Of a DNA stretch of 60,852 nt, positions 16,501 to 26,800 are shown piece after piece; the stretch's first letter is position 1, and every line of letters begins with the position of its first letter. The stretch is from a virus. Position numbers and translations under genes: made by a program. The stretch spans positions 1 to 60,852 of the IMG/VR virus record IMGVR_UViG_3300009155_000069; one strand, written 5' to 3'. The notes under the pieces were generated by a model. That model saw only the letters and a program-made list of their open reading frames with translations. It had not been told where the DNA came from and ran no database searches.

Positions 16501-19500
16501 ATGGCCTCGATGACTTGATCAGCCTTGTCCAAAGCTGTTTCGATGCGCTTGGGTTCAAGTCCGATGAGCTTGCGGAAAAAATTCTTTACCGAATTGGTAA
16601 AGCGTTGAAGCGCGGTGATCTTCTCACCCTTGGGGTTGATGGCGTTCAGCTTGGCGCGGAACGATTCGTTTGAAAACGCCTCGGCAGTAAACTCATCCAG
16701 CGACTCAGCGCCGTACGCAGTGTCGAGCGAACCCTTGACATCATTGAACAACTCGCGCAGTTGCTTGGTCAGTGGGTGTGCAGGGTTGGCGATTGTGTAG
16801 GCAGTGGCGGCGTGCCCAACTTCGTGCAAGAGCACGTGCGTGTTCATACCTGTCTCGGGGTCAAGGAATATCGTGTCGGTTTTGGGGTCATACATGCCCG
16901 GAACGCGCTGCCCGGCTTCGTTCGTAAGGTTCTCACGGATAACAACTTTTGGTGTGACACCCGCACGCACTAGGGCCGTCGCCAGCTTACCAATCGTGCC
17001 ACCAAAATAATCAGCGGTCATTCGCAGTGCGCCTTGGATGTCACCCTTGGACAGCAAGTCAGCAATCGCTGGGTGCAGTGGCATCGCCATCGAGTCGGCT
17101 TCATTCAACTCCAGTGCGGCATCAGGGTCGGTGTAGGTGCGGACGTACGTTTGTTCAGCGTTGTGCTTGGCAAGTTCTTTTTCAGAAGATGCAAACTGCT
17201 TCTGATACTCGGCAACCATCTTGTCGAGTGCCTTAATTGAATCAGCATCTAAATTCTCACGCACCCACTTTTCTGCAAGTTGGGCGGCTTTGAAGTCCAT
17301 GCCCTTGAAGAACTCAGCTTCAGCCGCCGATTCGCCCGGAGCGCGGCGATAACGTGGAGTCTTGTCCACGAGGTTAAACGCTATGTTGCGCAGCGCGTCG
17401 ATGGTGCGAGGTACCTTACCAAAATATGTTTTGGCGGCTTCGGCTTCCTTGGAAGGCTTGGCTTCTTTCTTGACCTTGCTGACCTTGGCAGTGTCTGCCT
17501 CTTTCACATCAGTCTTGTCAGCGGCGTAGCCCACGTTGGCAACGCGCTTGAGTTCTTTGGCGGCAGTCTGCCCCGCCTTCTCCTCAACGGTCTTAGCTTC
17601 AGGCTCGGCCTTCTCCACAGGCTTCTCGGCCTTGGGAGCGGCTTCCTTTTTGGGTTCAGCCTTTGGCTCGGCCTTCTTCTCCACAGTTTTTTCCACAGGC
17701 TTCTCAGCCTTGGCTTCAGGAGTAACTGCGGGTTTACCCTCGGGTTTAGCTTCTACTTTAGCTACGGGTTTACCTTCGGCTTTCTTACCTTCGGGTTTAC
17801 CCTCAGTTATCAATTCGACAGGTGCAAACTTAGTAGTTTTCAGTGGAGTGGGTTTCTCGCTCTTTCGTACTCCAGTCTGTCCAGTACTGCTTGCAGGTAC
17901 ATCCACTCGCCCATCTCCAGATGGAGCAGTTCTTGCGGTGGTTTCAGTCTTTGCGGGTCGGCTAGAAACTGGAACGCCCTCTCCAGTAATGGTAGGGACA
18001 GGTTCGATAGATTTGAGTTGAGCACGTGGAGTCTCCTTTCCGGTGGCGGCGGCAGTCGCGCCACCCTTGGGGCCGAACATCTCGGACTGACCCATGAACA
18101 AGGGAGACTGCAATGCTTGTGCGACTTGGGCGCGAGATTCGGGAGGGACTGCCTCGTTGGTCGAGTATGCAGTCAACTCACGTTGAACTTGAGCGCGTTG
18201 GGTCGGGTTAGATAAATCCTTTCCTACGAGGCGTTTGCGCAGCGGAGCGGAAGGCAACACACCAAAACCTGTCATCATCTCTTGCGTTACGACTTCTGGG
18301 GCCGGAGCTTGTCCAGCGGCCTCGGCTTTTGCTGCCTCTTGATTGGCACGCACCTTGTCACCGTAGCGAACACCCATACCGGGGAACGATTCTTGTACAG
18401 GTTCACGTACAACTGGCGCAGGGGCAGGTGCAGACTCGGGTGGCTCGGCAATTTGTAGCTGGCGCTGATTCTCAGCGGCAACAGTTTCAGCTTGTTTCTG
18501 CGCGGCGGCATCTTGCTCGGCCTGACGGAAGTCTTTATCGCGGCTGACAACTTCTTGCAAACGATCAGGCATCTGAGTGTTAACAGGCTCCTCACGGAAG
18601 CCACGACCCTCGGGTGCAGGTGCGGCAAACTGCAAGGCACCTTGGCGGGAATCGGCTGACGCTTCGTTCTGCAACGACGCCAGATTGTCGTCCTGCATCT
18701 CAGCACGAACTTGTTTGTATGCCTCAACTACGGCTTGTCTGGGGGCCATGCCCTTGTCAATTAACTCTTGGGTGACCTCGCTCACGCGAATCGTCATCGG
18801 ATCAGTTTCTTCGGGCGCGGCTTGGCGCTCGGGCATCATATCGCCGAGCAAGTCGGGCTGTTGGGACATGAACCCTTCTTCAGCGGCGGCGCGGCGGTCA
18901 GGGCGTTGCATACTTCCCATGCCGGGAAGTAACATCTGACGCTCGTCAATGGTAGGTGCTACATCTTCTTCAGGCGCGATCTTGGCCTTTGCCATCTTCA
19001 CCGAGTCCATATCACCGGACTGGTTCAACATATCCGCTTCAGCACGAGTCAGTTCTTCACCACGGTTGAGCTTGGTCTTGGCGGCATCGAGCGTTTCAGT
19101 GTATGAGGCACCCTTACCATCAGGGGTATACCTAGCCACATCGTCCATGCTGAACTTGGCCTTTGCCAGTTCATTTGGAAACATGTCTGCCTGTGGGCCA
19201 CCAGCGCGGCGCTCGTAGGCGGGCCGATTAAAGTCAACATCCGCAGGTAAATTTGTTTGTGCGGCGGTCTGCTCACCAGCAGCTTCGGCCCTACGGTCTG
19301 CTTCCTCACGTGATAACGCAGCGGTGCGGCGTCCTTCTACGATAGCGCCCGGGGCACCGAACGTACCGCCACCAATAGCACCCTTGATGGACGCGTTCAA
19401 AATACGGTCGATGTTTTCAGTGTCGAGGAGGCTACCCTTTGCGCCAGCAGTTTGCTCGGCAAGGATGCCCAGCACTTCTTGCAAGCCTTCAGTACCAGCT

Positions 19501-20384
19501 TCACCCAGCGTAGTTGTGCCAAGTGCCTTGGCGACTTCCAACTTAGCTGATCGGGGGACAATAGAGGAGCGGTTTAGGATTTCAGACGCCAGTCTATCTT
19601 TGGCGGCAGGGCTTAATTGACTAAGAATTTTTGAGGGAAGATAGGTATCAAGCACACCTTGGGCGGCACCAAACGCCAGCGCGATGCTAGGTTCTAATTT
19701 ACCTGTCTTCTCATAAATACTCTCAAACGTGTCGGGTGCGTTTAACCCAACAGAGGAGCCGTACATACCAGCCAGCGTACCGCGCTCGACACCCTTGGCG
19801 GCGGCTTGTTCAGTAGCACGACCTGCAAGACGTGCGGCGTATGCGTCAGCGGCTTCACCAGTCAAACCACGCTTGGCGATTGTCTCTGCGGCTTTTGCTG
19901 CGGCAAGTTCTTCAACACCACGGGCGGCAACACGTTTACCAATAGATGCGCCAGCACCTGCACCCGTGAGCATGCCTAAGATGTCAGGGCCGAGTTCACC
20001 AAACGTCTCGGCAATGTAGCCGGGAACATCACCCACACCACGCACTTCTTTGTAAGACTTGTACGCTGTGGGGTTTTCCATCTCAGCTTGCTTTTTCTTT
20101 GCAGCCGCTTCAGCCAGTTGTTCTTTGGCGTAATCATCAAACCCAAGCGCAGACCCCGCCAAGGCGGGAAGTGTGTCTGTAATCGTACTACCCAACCCTG
20201 ACGCAGCGCGTTTAAAGCCTCCTGCTACCAGCGAACCAAGACCCTGATCTCGATAGTCGGGAGTGAAGGTGTTTCGGCTTATCGCGGCATTTGCAAGTGC
20301 GGCGGCGCGTTGCTTGATCTCATCATCAGCCATCGTGTCGGGAAACGACACGGGGCCATAGTTGGGTATTTGTACGACTTTCAT
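13569..20384 (-). CDS. Giant polyvalent virion protein with zincin-like metallopeptidase
   Basis: This 2271-residue protein is the last late gene. The N-terminus has PVSFPDTMADDEIKQRAAAL, a short unit often seen at the start of large ejected phage proteins. Residues about 860-1000 are a long Lys/Glu/Pro/Ala-rich linker. Near residue 1185 VLLHEVGHAA carries an HExxH zinc-protease motif. The C-terminal quarter includes LFMFKRYGVSMYYMMFKMTK and hydrophobic segments resembling the PLxRFG/LPD38 regions of polyvalent proteins. Family knowledge says such proteins are packed in the capsid and injected with DNA. Ejection and protease activity are inferred. It starts at TAATG on the previous stop. Confidence 0.85.
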   Translation of the reverse strand: MKVVQIPNYGPVSFPDTMADDEIKQRAAALANAAISRNTFTPDYRDQGLGSLVAGGFKRAASGLGSTITDTLPALAGSALGFDDYAKEQLAEAAAKKKQAEMENPTAYKSYKEVRGVGDVPGYIAETFGELGPDILGMLTGAGAGASIGKRVAARGVEELAAAKAAETIAKRGLTGEAADAYAARLAGRATEQAAAKGVERGTLAGMYGSSVGLNAPDTFESIYEKTGKLEPSIALAFGAAQGVLDTYLPSKILSQLSPAAKDRLASEILNRSSIVPRSAKLEVAKALGTTTLGEAGTEGLQEVLGILAEQTAGAKGSLLDTENIDRILNASIKGAIGGGTFGAPGAIVEGRRTAALSREEADRRAEAAGEQTAAQTNLPADVDFNRPAYERRAGGPQADMFPNELAKAKFSMDDVARYTPDGKGASYTETLDAAKTKLNRGEELTRAEADMLNQSGDMDSVKMAKAKIAPEEDVAPTIDERQMLLPGMGSMQRPDRRAAAEEGFMSQQPDLLGDMMPERQAAPEETDPMTIRVSEVTQELIDKGMAPRQAVVEAYKQVRAEMQDDNLASLQNEASADSRQGALQFAAPAPEGRGFREEPVNTQMPDRLQEVVSRDKDFRQAEQDAAAQKQAETVAAENQRQLQIAEPPESAPAPAPVVREPVQESFPGMGVRYGDKVRANQEAAKAEAAGQAPAPEVVTQEMMTGFGVLPSAPLRKRLVGKDLSNPTQRAQVQRELTAYSTNEAVPPESRAQVAQALQSPLFMGQSEMFGPKGGATAAATGKETPRAQLKSIEPVPTITGEGVPVSSRPAKTETTARTAPSGDGRVDVPASSTGQTGVRKSEKPTPLKTTKFAPVELITEGKPEGKKAEGKPVAKVEAKPEGKPAVTPEAKAEKPVEKTVEKKAEPKAEPKKEAAPKAEKPVEKAEPEAKTVEEKAGQTAAKELKRVANVGYAADKTDVKEADTAKVSKVKKEAKPSKEAEAAKTYFGKVPRTIDALRNIAFNLVDKTPRYRRAPGESAAEAEFFKGMDFKAAQLAEKWVRENLDADSIKALDKMVAEYQKQFASSEKELAKHNAEQTYVRTYTDPDAALELNEADSMAMPLHPAIADLLSKGDIQGALRMTADYFGGTIGKLATALVRAGVTPKVVIRENLTNEAGQRVPGMYDPKTDTIFLDPETGMNTHVLLHEVGHAATAYTIANPAHPLTKQLRELFNDVKGSLDTAYGAESLDEFTAEAFSNESFRAKLNAINPKGEKITALQRFTNSVKNFFRKLIGLEPKRIETALDKADQVIEAMLSPSPELRDAPILYAATINPKSEVVADWLNSAVDAVSKLPGMTQERADRLHGFLKGTTTGTIKNIVLSTLPLHALVDVAKTYLPSAPTVNRLVEEKGGDEYRRNQQIEPVVAEAEKWAKEHSKLLDKFNSLIYKSTIDEVDPSVPRETYEKADTKGDKDAERLQKLTQKEKLEAWDAMQKDFEAIGPAGRQLYRRMRDTYQALYEEIRESIGARIDAAGMGKEESEKIKREIYAKLAERGQITPYFPLTRNGDFWVSYSAPGRGGKPDTYVSAFETERERERFISMLKENGATQVQKFAKLSEMNYRNTPSSSFVNSVLQVIDGGSLTPEAREKFTEAREQVLRLFLQTLPESSFAQAFQKRKGTLGYSKDSIRAFREKTFSMSRQMSNMKYAAKLTAARDKLFAEAKAAGEGEGSQDNQLHKQYFDELDKRIKFAISPTTNLATQMLSSLGFNYLLGFNVSSAVVNLTQVPLIVLPYLGGKYGYGDAQKAIQDAYRLYSRSGFERKVTILPKEDGKSITAKENAMPSLDNFDFDNVKDKDIKRLQTLSEVASQAGQLNRSMFYDVLEVDGGKSPMKTLNAASGFMFHHGERMNRQVSMIAAYNLELDRLNKKGAKLEDGTLADTLSAKEKEVYAANQAIYTAEMTNGGTAAASAPRIAQGAIGKVLFMFKRYGVSMYYMMFKMTKEALQKQDPDVRKAAMKQLAGIYGMAAIFSGLQGLPMFGMLAMIYNMFADDDDEDFGTVVRASTGELAYKGLVNYMTNLDIASRTGLGDLIFRDNKMSSGSASMAESVAEMLGGPAYGIATKIKRGSDMIRDGEVERGIETMLPSGVGNVMRGIRIGTEGANTLRGDPITGDVNAWNAFAQMFGFAPADYTKQLEINARLKGIDKSVNDQKTKLLRQYYTAQRTYDIDGMQDMREKLDKLYSKHPGLGNVSESISRSMAQHERTTQKMYHGITLSPKLRSELDELARDLED

Positions 20385-22327
20385 TAGCGTCCCAGTAAGT
20401 CAGATTCAGCCTGATCATAAGACGTTGCACCGGAAGAACTACGAGTTCCACTTACTAAATTTTGCACGTAACGTCGCTTGGCACCTTCAATGATAGGCTG
20501 AAGCTGTTCCATCGTCACACGTTTATTCTTTAAGTCAAGTGCAAGCTGTGCAGGGCCACCTGTGTAACTTGCACCCACGTACTTCTGGAACTCAGGAGAC
20601 ATTGGGCTACCAAATATCTCACCAGCACGTTTTTCCAAAGCCAACGCTTCATTAACTGTCAGCGGCTTGGGTTGACTACCTGCCATCAACTTCATGAGGC
20701 CCATCTGGTTACGCATTGCACCAAGTTCGGACTGCATACCTGCACGTTCCAGTGCCATCTGCAAGCCCATACCAGCACGTTCGCGTTTACCCTCGGTATC
20801 AACAAGACCTTTCTGAGCACCCATCAACAGGCTGGAGCGCTGAATCTCATACGTCTCGGCATCGCGCTTGTTCTTTTGATAGGAGTCAAAGTAGCGTTGT
20901 GATGCCTCACGGTCACCCTTCTCGTCGGACATACGAGACTTGATTAAGTCCATCTCTGCTTGGCGAGATGCTTTGTTGGCGGCAGACTCCAACTCACTGA
21001 CCTTATCGTGATAGTCTAGACCTTGCGTAGCACCCTCAAACAAACCTGTCATACCGGGTTTACGAGAAGCCAGCGCATGAAGACCTCCACGGATTAAGGC
21101 GTCGGCATCTTTGTCGGCGTAGCGTGCTTTAGTAGCGGCACGTTCTTCGTCGATCATCTGTTGCATCTTGTCGTAGTACGGCTTGGACGTAGCTTGGTTT
21201 TGATCAAACTGCTCTTTGATGATGCGTTTGCGTTCAGCTTCAGATACTTCGGGCGATTGACGGTCACGGATACGTGCCATCTCATCTTTTACCAAGTTCT
21301 GATACGCAGTCTCTTGCTCCGTGGGCTTCATGTAACGGTCGATCATTGTCTGCATCTTGGACATATCGAAGCCGCCACCACCGCCACCCATCTGCTTAAG
21401 GATTGCGTCCATATTAGGGTTACCCCTAGTTTGAATAGTAAGATCGTTCGGCTTAACAGGGCCAGCGGAAGGTGCAGGGGTCGGAGGCGCGGCCTGAACT
21501 TCGGGTTTACCCATATCACGATAGCTTTGGAGTAGCTTTACTTCCTTCTCACGTTCTGTACGTTGGGTGGGTGTAAGCGCCTCAAACAATCCGGGTTTTG
21601 CCTGATTTATCTCGCGGCGTAACTCATTACCTTCTCGGTTGCGTTGTTGCGTCGCTTGGCTTTCCGCTTGTTGGCGTCTAACAAAATCCCCAATACCTCT
21701 AAAGAAGTTTCCAATAGTGGATGTCGGTTCTTCGTCAGAAGGCATATCAGCACTGACAGGCTGATTGGGGTTGTCTTTGAACGCAACAATGCCACCACGC
21801 GCCATCAACAACGGTTGACCACCACCGGACATATTGAATGGGGTAGGGGCTTGCTGTTGATCACGTTGGTCTTGCATGTCGCCGAGTGAGGCAATACCAC
21901 CCGTAGCAAGTTTTTGAGGTTGCTGTTGAGTAGGTTGCATCGGTTGTGCAGGAGGCTGGGGGGCTTGTGCCATCTGCTGTGGGGGAGCCGCTGGCGCACC
22001 TTGAGGCGCACCCTGTGGGGGTGGGGGAGGCGCAGACGATTGAAATTGTGCAGGGGCACCGGGCATTTGAGGCTGTTGCTGGGCTATGCCAGCCAAACCC
22101 ATCGCAGCCTGATCCACTATGGTGGGCATTTGCTGGGGGTTAGGTGCCATCTTTGCTACTTGCTCTTGTTGCAGTTGGGCACGGCGGCTTAATTCAAGAC
22201 CCGCCAACATGTCCATAGGCATACCATCCACAGCTTGCTTGCCGGGGTTTTGCTTGTACTGCATCAATGCCTGAGTGGGCATCAGGCGCAAGTCTTTGCG
22301 CGTCTGTTCAAGTGATGGCCCGATCAT
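20384..22327 (-). CDS. Virion-associated protein, Pro/Gln-rich N-terminus
   Basis: The 647-residue protein has a Gln/Pro/Ala-rich region (residues 60-150), then LATGGIASLGD and LLMARGGIVAF. These GGI motifs are common in phage internal and ejection proteins. The second half is charged and helical, probably coiled coil, and ends with a basic segment. It starts on the stop of the upstream gene (ATGA) and ends on the start of the polyvalent protein (TAATG), so the three large genes are coupled. It is likely an internal or tail-associated protein, but I cannot name a family. Confidence 0.75.
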   Translation of the reverse strand: MIGPSLEQTRKDLRLMPTQALMQYKQNPGKQAVDGMPMDMLAGLELSRRAQLQQEQVAKMAPNPQQMPTIVDQAAMGLAGIAQQQPQMPGAPAQFQSSAPPPPPQGAPQGAPAAPPQQMAQAPQPPAQPMQPTQQQPQKLATGGIASLGDMQDQRDQQQAPTPFNMSGGGQPLLMARGGIVAFKDNPNQPVSADMPSDEEPTSTIGNFFRGIGDFVRRQQAESQATQQRNREGNELRREINQAKPGLFEALTPTQRTEREKEVKLLQSYRDMGKPEVQAAPPTPAPSAGPVKPNDLTIQTRGNPNMDAILKQMGGGGGGFDMSKMQTMIDRYMKPTEQETAYQNLVKDEMARIRDRQSPEVSEAERKRIIKEQFDQNQATSKPYYDKMQQMIDEERAATKARYADKDADALIRGGLHALASRKPGMTGLFEGATQGLDYHDKVSELESAANKASRQAEMDLIKSRMSDEKGDREASQRYFDSYQKNKRDAETYEIQRSSLLMGAQKGLVDTEGKRERAGMGLQMALERAGMQSELGAMRNQMGLMKLMAGSQPKPLTVNEALALEKRAGEIFGSPMSPEFQKYVGASYTGGPAQLALDLKNKRVTMEQLQPIIEGAKRRYVQNLVSGTRSSSGATSYDQAESDLLGR

Positions 22328-23853
22328 GGTTTGTTACCCCCGTACAGTTTGCTGTAAATACCCGCCGCCGTTGCAGCGCCACCCAAAATGTTGTTTGCAA
22401 CACTTGGTGCTTCAGTGTATTGGTTCTGGGTGGTCATTGGTAGACCTGTCAATATATCTTTGAGGTACTTCTGCTGTGTCTTGTCGTAGTCGCGTTGCTC
22501 TAAGAAGTCTCTGTAATCAGAAGTCAAACCTTCTTGCTCAATGCCACGTTTAACAGCACCCATATCAGCCATAGTCTTTAAGCGGTTGAGGTCAAAGTTA
22601 CCTTGGTTGACACCAATCTGACCCATGTTGGAGGCGGCAGTACCAGCCTCGGACAAATATTTAAGACCAAGGCCAGCACCAAACTGACGAGAGGCTTCAG
22701 ATTCTTTCAAACCCTCTAGACCATACTTAGCGGCAAGATCAGCAGAAGTCAGCCCCTGCTTGGCACCAAATTGACGGGACTCCTCACCCAAACGTGCGGC
22801 TTCCAAACCATACTTGGCGCGGAGTTCTGCATCCGAGAGTCCTTGCTTGGCAGCAAACTGCCGTGCTTGTTCACCTGAGTCGTATGCGGCTTGACCATAC
22901 TTGGCTTGCAACTCAGCTTCAGTCAGACCTTGCTTGGCGGCAAACTGGCGAGACTCCTCACCCAAACGCTGTGCGTCGAGGCCGTATTTGGCGGCGAGTT
23001 CTGACGAAGCCAAACCTTGTTTGGCACCAAACTGACGAGACTCCTCACCAGCTTTTTGAGCTTCCAATCCCAGTTTGGCTGTGGACTCGGAGCCAAGGCG
23101 GTACTGCTCGGCTTCAGCCAGACGTTGTTTGAGCGCAGTGTCGTATGCAGATTGTGAACCCTTGGCTTGAATGTCACCAATTTGAGTTGCTAAATTACGG
23201 CGATTTTCGGCTTCATACAAGGCTTGGCGTCCACCACCAAAACCACCTTGAAATTTCTTTGCATCGTTGGCACGTTGAATATCCGCTTGACGCTGGGCTT
23301 CCCGCGCCTGTACGTTTACCACGTTCTGCAAGTAGGGGTTCATGTAGCTTTCAACGCTACCGGGTGCGCCAAGACCCGCAGATACAGTACCTGCATTAAA
23401 CGTGCCACCCGTGTAGGCTTGGGGTGCATTGAACCCTGACGAGAAGTTACCCGCTGTGTAATCTGTTACACCACCAAATTGATTGGTAGCTGCGGCGGGG
23501 GTGTATGCCCCAACACCACCATACGTGTTGCCCTGCGTGGTTGGTGTGTATGCCGCAGGTGCGCTGAACTGATTACCAAACGTAGCTCCTGCATACGCAG
23601 GTTGCGTAGTTGCCTTGTTGTAAACGCTTTGAAGATTATTTGTAGCGTTGGTTACCGAGCTTGGGATAGCCAGCGAGTTAATACCTGTAAAGGCATTGGT
23701 CTGTAAATCAGACGCATCTGCGACTTTCTGTCCACCGTATCCTTGATAGTTCTCTCCAGCGGTATCAACCGCCGCACTGACTAAGCCACCTACGACGGGC
23801 GCTGCCCAGTCTGATACCGTCGATTCGACTGTTCCGGTTGCAATACCTGCCAT
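22324..23853 (-). CDS. Virion protein with 29-residue repeats
   Basis: The 509-residue product begins with a hydrophobic Gly/Ala-rich segment, followed by a Thr/Gly/Tyr-rich region with YTPTTQG-like units. Residues about 263-395 hold roughly five copies of a 29-residue unit, such as LGEESRQFAAKQGLTEAELQ followed by AKYG. The C-terminus is charged, then hydrophobic. AAGGAG stands before the ATG. It lies with the other large late genes, so an internal or DNA-ejection role is likely. The repeat may form a long helical rod. Confidence 0.78.
   Translation of the reverse strand: MAGIATGTVESTVSDWAAPVVGGLVSAAVDTAGENYQGYGGQKVADASDLQTNAFTGINSLAIPSSVTNATNNLQSVYNKATTQPAYAGATFGNQFSAPAAYTPTTQGNTYGGVGAYTPAAATNQFGGVTDYTAGNFSSGFNAPQAYTGGTFNAGTVSAGLGAPGSVESYMNPYLQNVVNVQAREAQRQADIQRANDAKKFQGGFGGGRQALYEAENRRNLATQIGDIQAKGSQSAYDTALKQRLAEAEQYRLGSESTAKLGLEAQKAGEESRQFGAKQGLASSELAAKYGLDAQRLGEESRQFAAKQGLTEAELQAKYGQAAYDSGEQARQFAAKQGLSDAELRAKYGLEAARLGEESRQFGAKQGLTSADLAAKYGLEGLKESEASRQFGAGLGLKYLSEAGTAASNMGQIGVNQGNFDLNRLKTMADMGAVKRGIEQEGLTSDYRDFLEQRDYDKTQQKYLKDILTGLPMTTQNQYTEAPSVANNILGGAATAAGIYSKLYGGNKP
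22668..23070 (-). repeat. About five 87-bp coding repeats
   Basis: Consecutive 29-codon units share EESRQF, AKQGL and AKYG anchors, with varied positions between. The last unit is degenerate. Because the unit is a whole number of codons, copy number can change without breaking the frame. Confidence 0.85.
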
Positions 23854-23862
23854 GATAGCTCC

Positions 23863-26800
23863 TTAACGGGGTAAGTACTTTTTAGGATTGATCTGCTTAC
23901 CTTGGTCAGCAGTACCAGTACGTGCCTTGCGAACACGCTCCATCAAAGCGTACAGTTGTTTGGCACCCGCTTCAGAGTTGCCGTTACCGAGGTGCGAAAC
24001 CACATCGGCGGGAATTACAAACTCACCACCACTTAACTTGGCAGGGCGTTTGTTGTCAATGGTCGCATCAATTTTATCTTTCATACCATCATGGGCAGAC
24101 TTGAGATAACCAAGGCCACCCTTGATTGAGCCACCAGTGGCTTTCTTTTCAAAGTAGTTTACAGTGCCCTTACCACGAGTACCTTGAGCGCCAGTCTGAA
24201 CCCGCTGTCCACCTGTACCTGCGGCGATTGAACGCAACCCCATCGGGGTCATACCTTTTGGCGCAGAAGCTGCGCCGAGTGCTCCACCAGCAATTGCCGC
24301 AAGTGTCTTGGGGTTTGTCAAAGCAGTGGTAAGTGCATTTGCAAGTTTATCGGTAGTGCTGTTTGCACCTGTGGTTTTGGTTGTGGTTGTGGTTTTTCCA
24401 GTACCGCCGGGGGTATTACCTGTACCACCTGTTGCAGCAACGTAACCAGACTGCTTGGTGTTAAGCAGACCGTTTTTGATCATAGAGTTAACTTCTTCAG
24501 GTGACAACGAATAACTTTCACCGTTCTCGTTCATACCAATAGCTGTACCATCATCATTGATAAAGATACGGTCAGAACCAACAGTCTGCCAGCCGCTAGT
24601 AAAACCACCCGCAGGGTTAAAGTTCTGGTTGAATGAGTCAATGTTCTCTTGAGAGATACCAAGGTCTTGAATTCCGTAGTCTGGAACTTTATAGTTGGGG
24701 TCTTGCATAGCAAGATAGCGTTCCTGATCAGCAGGAGACAATCGACCGAGGAAACTTTCGTCCACCCCAGTATTTACGGTGCCGTTTAACTCTGGGTCTG
24801 AATCACTTCGAGAAGCATCAGCGGCAGTTATTTGGTTAATGAGGTTTTCAAACCCAACTTCATCGTAGTCATCCATGTTATTCCCCAAGTTAGTTTGTGT
24901 TGCGCGTGCAGGTTCATTACTGACTGGCAACGTGGTTTTATCTGTGCGTAGCGGAGACAAGAACTGATCCAACTTGTCAGCATCCGCGCTGGTGCCTGTA
25001 TCCCGAAGAATCTGATCAGTCGGGCGTGGCTCGGCATACGTGTATGTATTGTTGCCTGTACCAAGACCTCGTGTGAGTCCAACATCTTCAGCCGCCTTTG
25101 CCTCTTTATTAGGCTCGTTAAAATACTTTGAGGCAAGCGTATCGGATGCACCCAACTCATTTTTTGCACCAGAGTACAACCCACCTGTCTGTACACCCCC
25201 ATGAATATCATCAGGTCTATCATCCAAAATGCTAGTACCAATTGTCTTGGTTGGGTCAGCATCTGTCAATGCGCTGTAAGTTGCAGTACCTTTTGTTGTA
25301 GCTTCAAGGTCAGGCTTGGTCATCTCAGTCAGGTTTCTGTCAGTCAACGAGGCAATTCCAGTGTCATCGGCAGTGCCCGACGTGCCACCCTGTTGACTCG
25401 TTATAAGGCTACGCAGCCCAATATCACCCACATTTTCAGGGTCTGACATGATGTTGGATGGTTGATAGGCGGCAGTCTGTACTCCTTGATCCTTGCCATA
25501 ATTCAACAATTCAGACACCCCCGAGGTATCCACGGGTGCGTTGGCGACACCCAGATCAGCCGCCATCAAGTTGGTCGGCATAGTAAAAAGCTGGGTGTCT
25601 TCCAATTGAGGAAGATCAGCCGTGGCAATCGTAGGGTTGGTGACGGGGCTGGTTTGAGCACCCGTGATGTCCGAAGTAGTGTCTGCAATGCTTGCAGTAT
25701 CGACACCTAAGTCAGCCGGAGTTGGTGGGCCAACCATATCAACATTGGGGTCAAACGCAAACGGGTCAGCGGCGGCAACTTGGTTAGTAGGTATCGCGGC
25801 AGTTTGCCCCAAGGTATCAAACCCAAACTGATCCGCAGGTAGTTGTGCTTGCTGGTCAGTAGCTTCTTGGGCTAAATCGTTGGCATCGGCTTGCGGTTTG
25901 AGCGCGGTGGCTTCTCCACTGCTTTGTGCAAATTGAGTTGGGGTAATGTCGGAGCCTTCTACACCCACGACACCCGAAGTACCCTTGAATTGGTTCCAGA
26001 AATCGGCTTCGGGGCGTGCCTCACCCAACGACTCTTGCGCCAAGGTACGGTCTTGATAGCCCTCAAACCCAATGTCTTGAGAAAACTTATTCTGCGCGTT
26101 TAACTTGTATACGTCTTCCCTCGTGTTCCCCGAGGCGTTCATAAATTCACGCGCAGTTGCATCCGAAACATCTGCGGCGTCAATTCCCATGATGTCAGCG
26201 TACTGCTGTTTGTAAATATCAATGGCTTCTTGGATGGTCGTAGCCAACGGATCGGCATAGGTGCGAAACGCATTTGCTGTGGATGCTTCGTCTTTTTGAC
26301 CTGTGTACTGACTAAGGAAATCTGTATCCGCTGGATCAAAAAAGAAGTTTTCATCTGCCGCAAAACCCGCAAACTCGTCAGCCGTTACCTGCCGTGGATC
26401 AACATACGCACCGATGTCGGTGAATGTACTGGCCTCGTCACGCTGGCCCGCAAACTGCGCAAGTTCTGCATCAGTTGGGGTATACCCGTAGGTATCTAAG
26501 AACTGTGTTTTGGCTTCGTCAATGGTCACTTGACGTGGGTCAACATACTTGCCGATGTCCGCATAGGTACCAGCTTGATCACGTTGACCTGCAAATTGCG
26601 CAAGCTCCTCATCCGTGGGGGTGTACCCATAGGTGTTTTGGAATTGCGCCTTGGCTTCGTCAATGGTCACTTGACGTGGGTCAACATACTTGCCGATGTC
26701 GGCAAAGGTGTTTACCTCGTCTCGTTGACCTGCAAACTGCGCAAGTTCTGCATCAGTTGGGGTATACCCGTAAGTGTCTTGAAATGCAGTCCGTGCTTCA

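Noticed and set aside
17280-18215. 311-codon open frame on the plus strand
   Set aside because: It lies opposite the Lys/Pro/Glu-rich linker of the 2271-residue gene; its Phe/Leu/Gly/Ser-rich product is what a mirrored low-complexity region gives, and it has no ribosome site.
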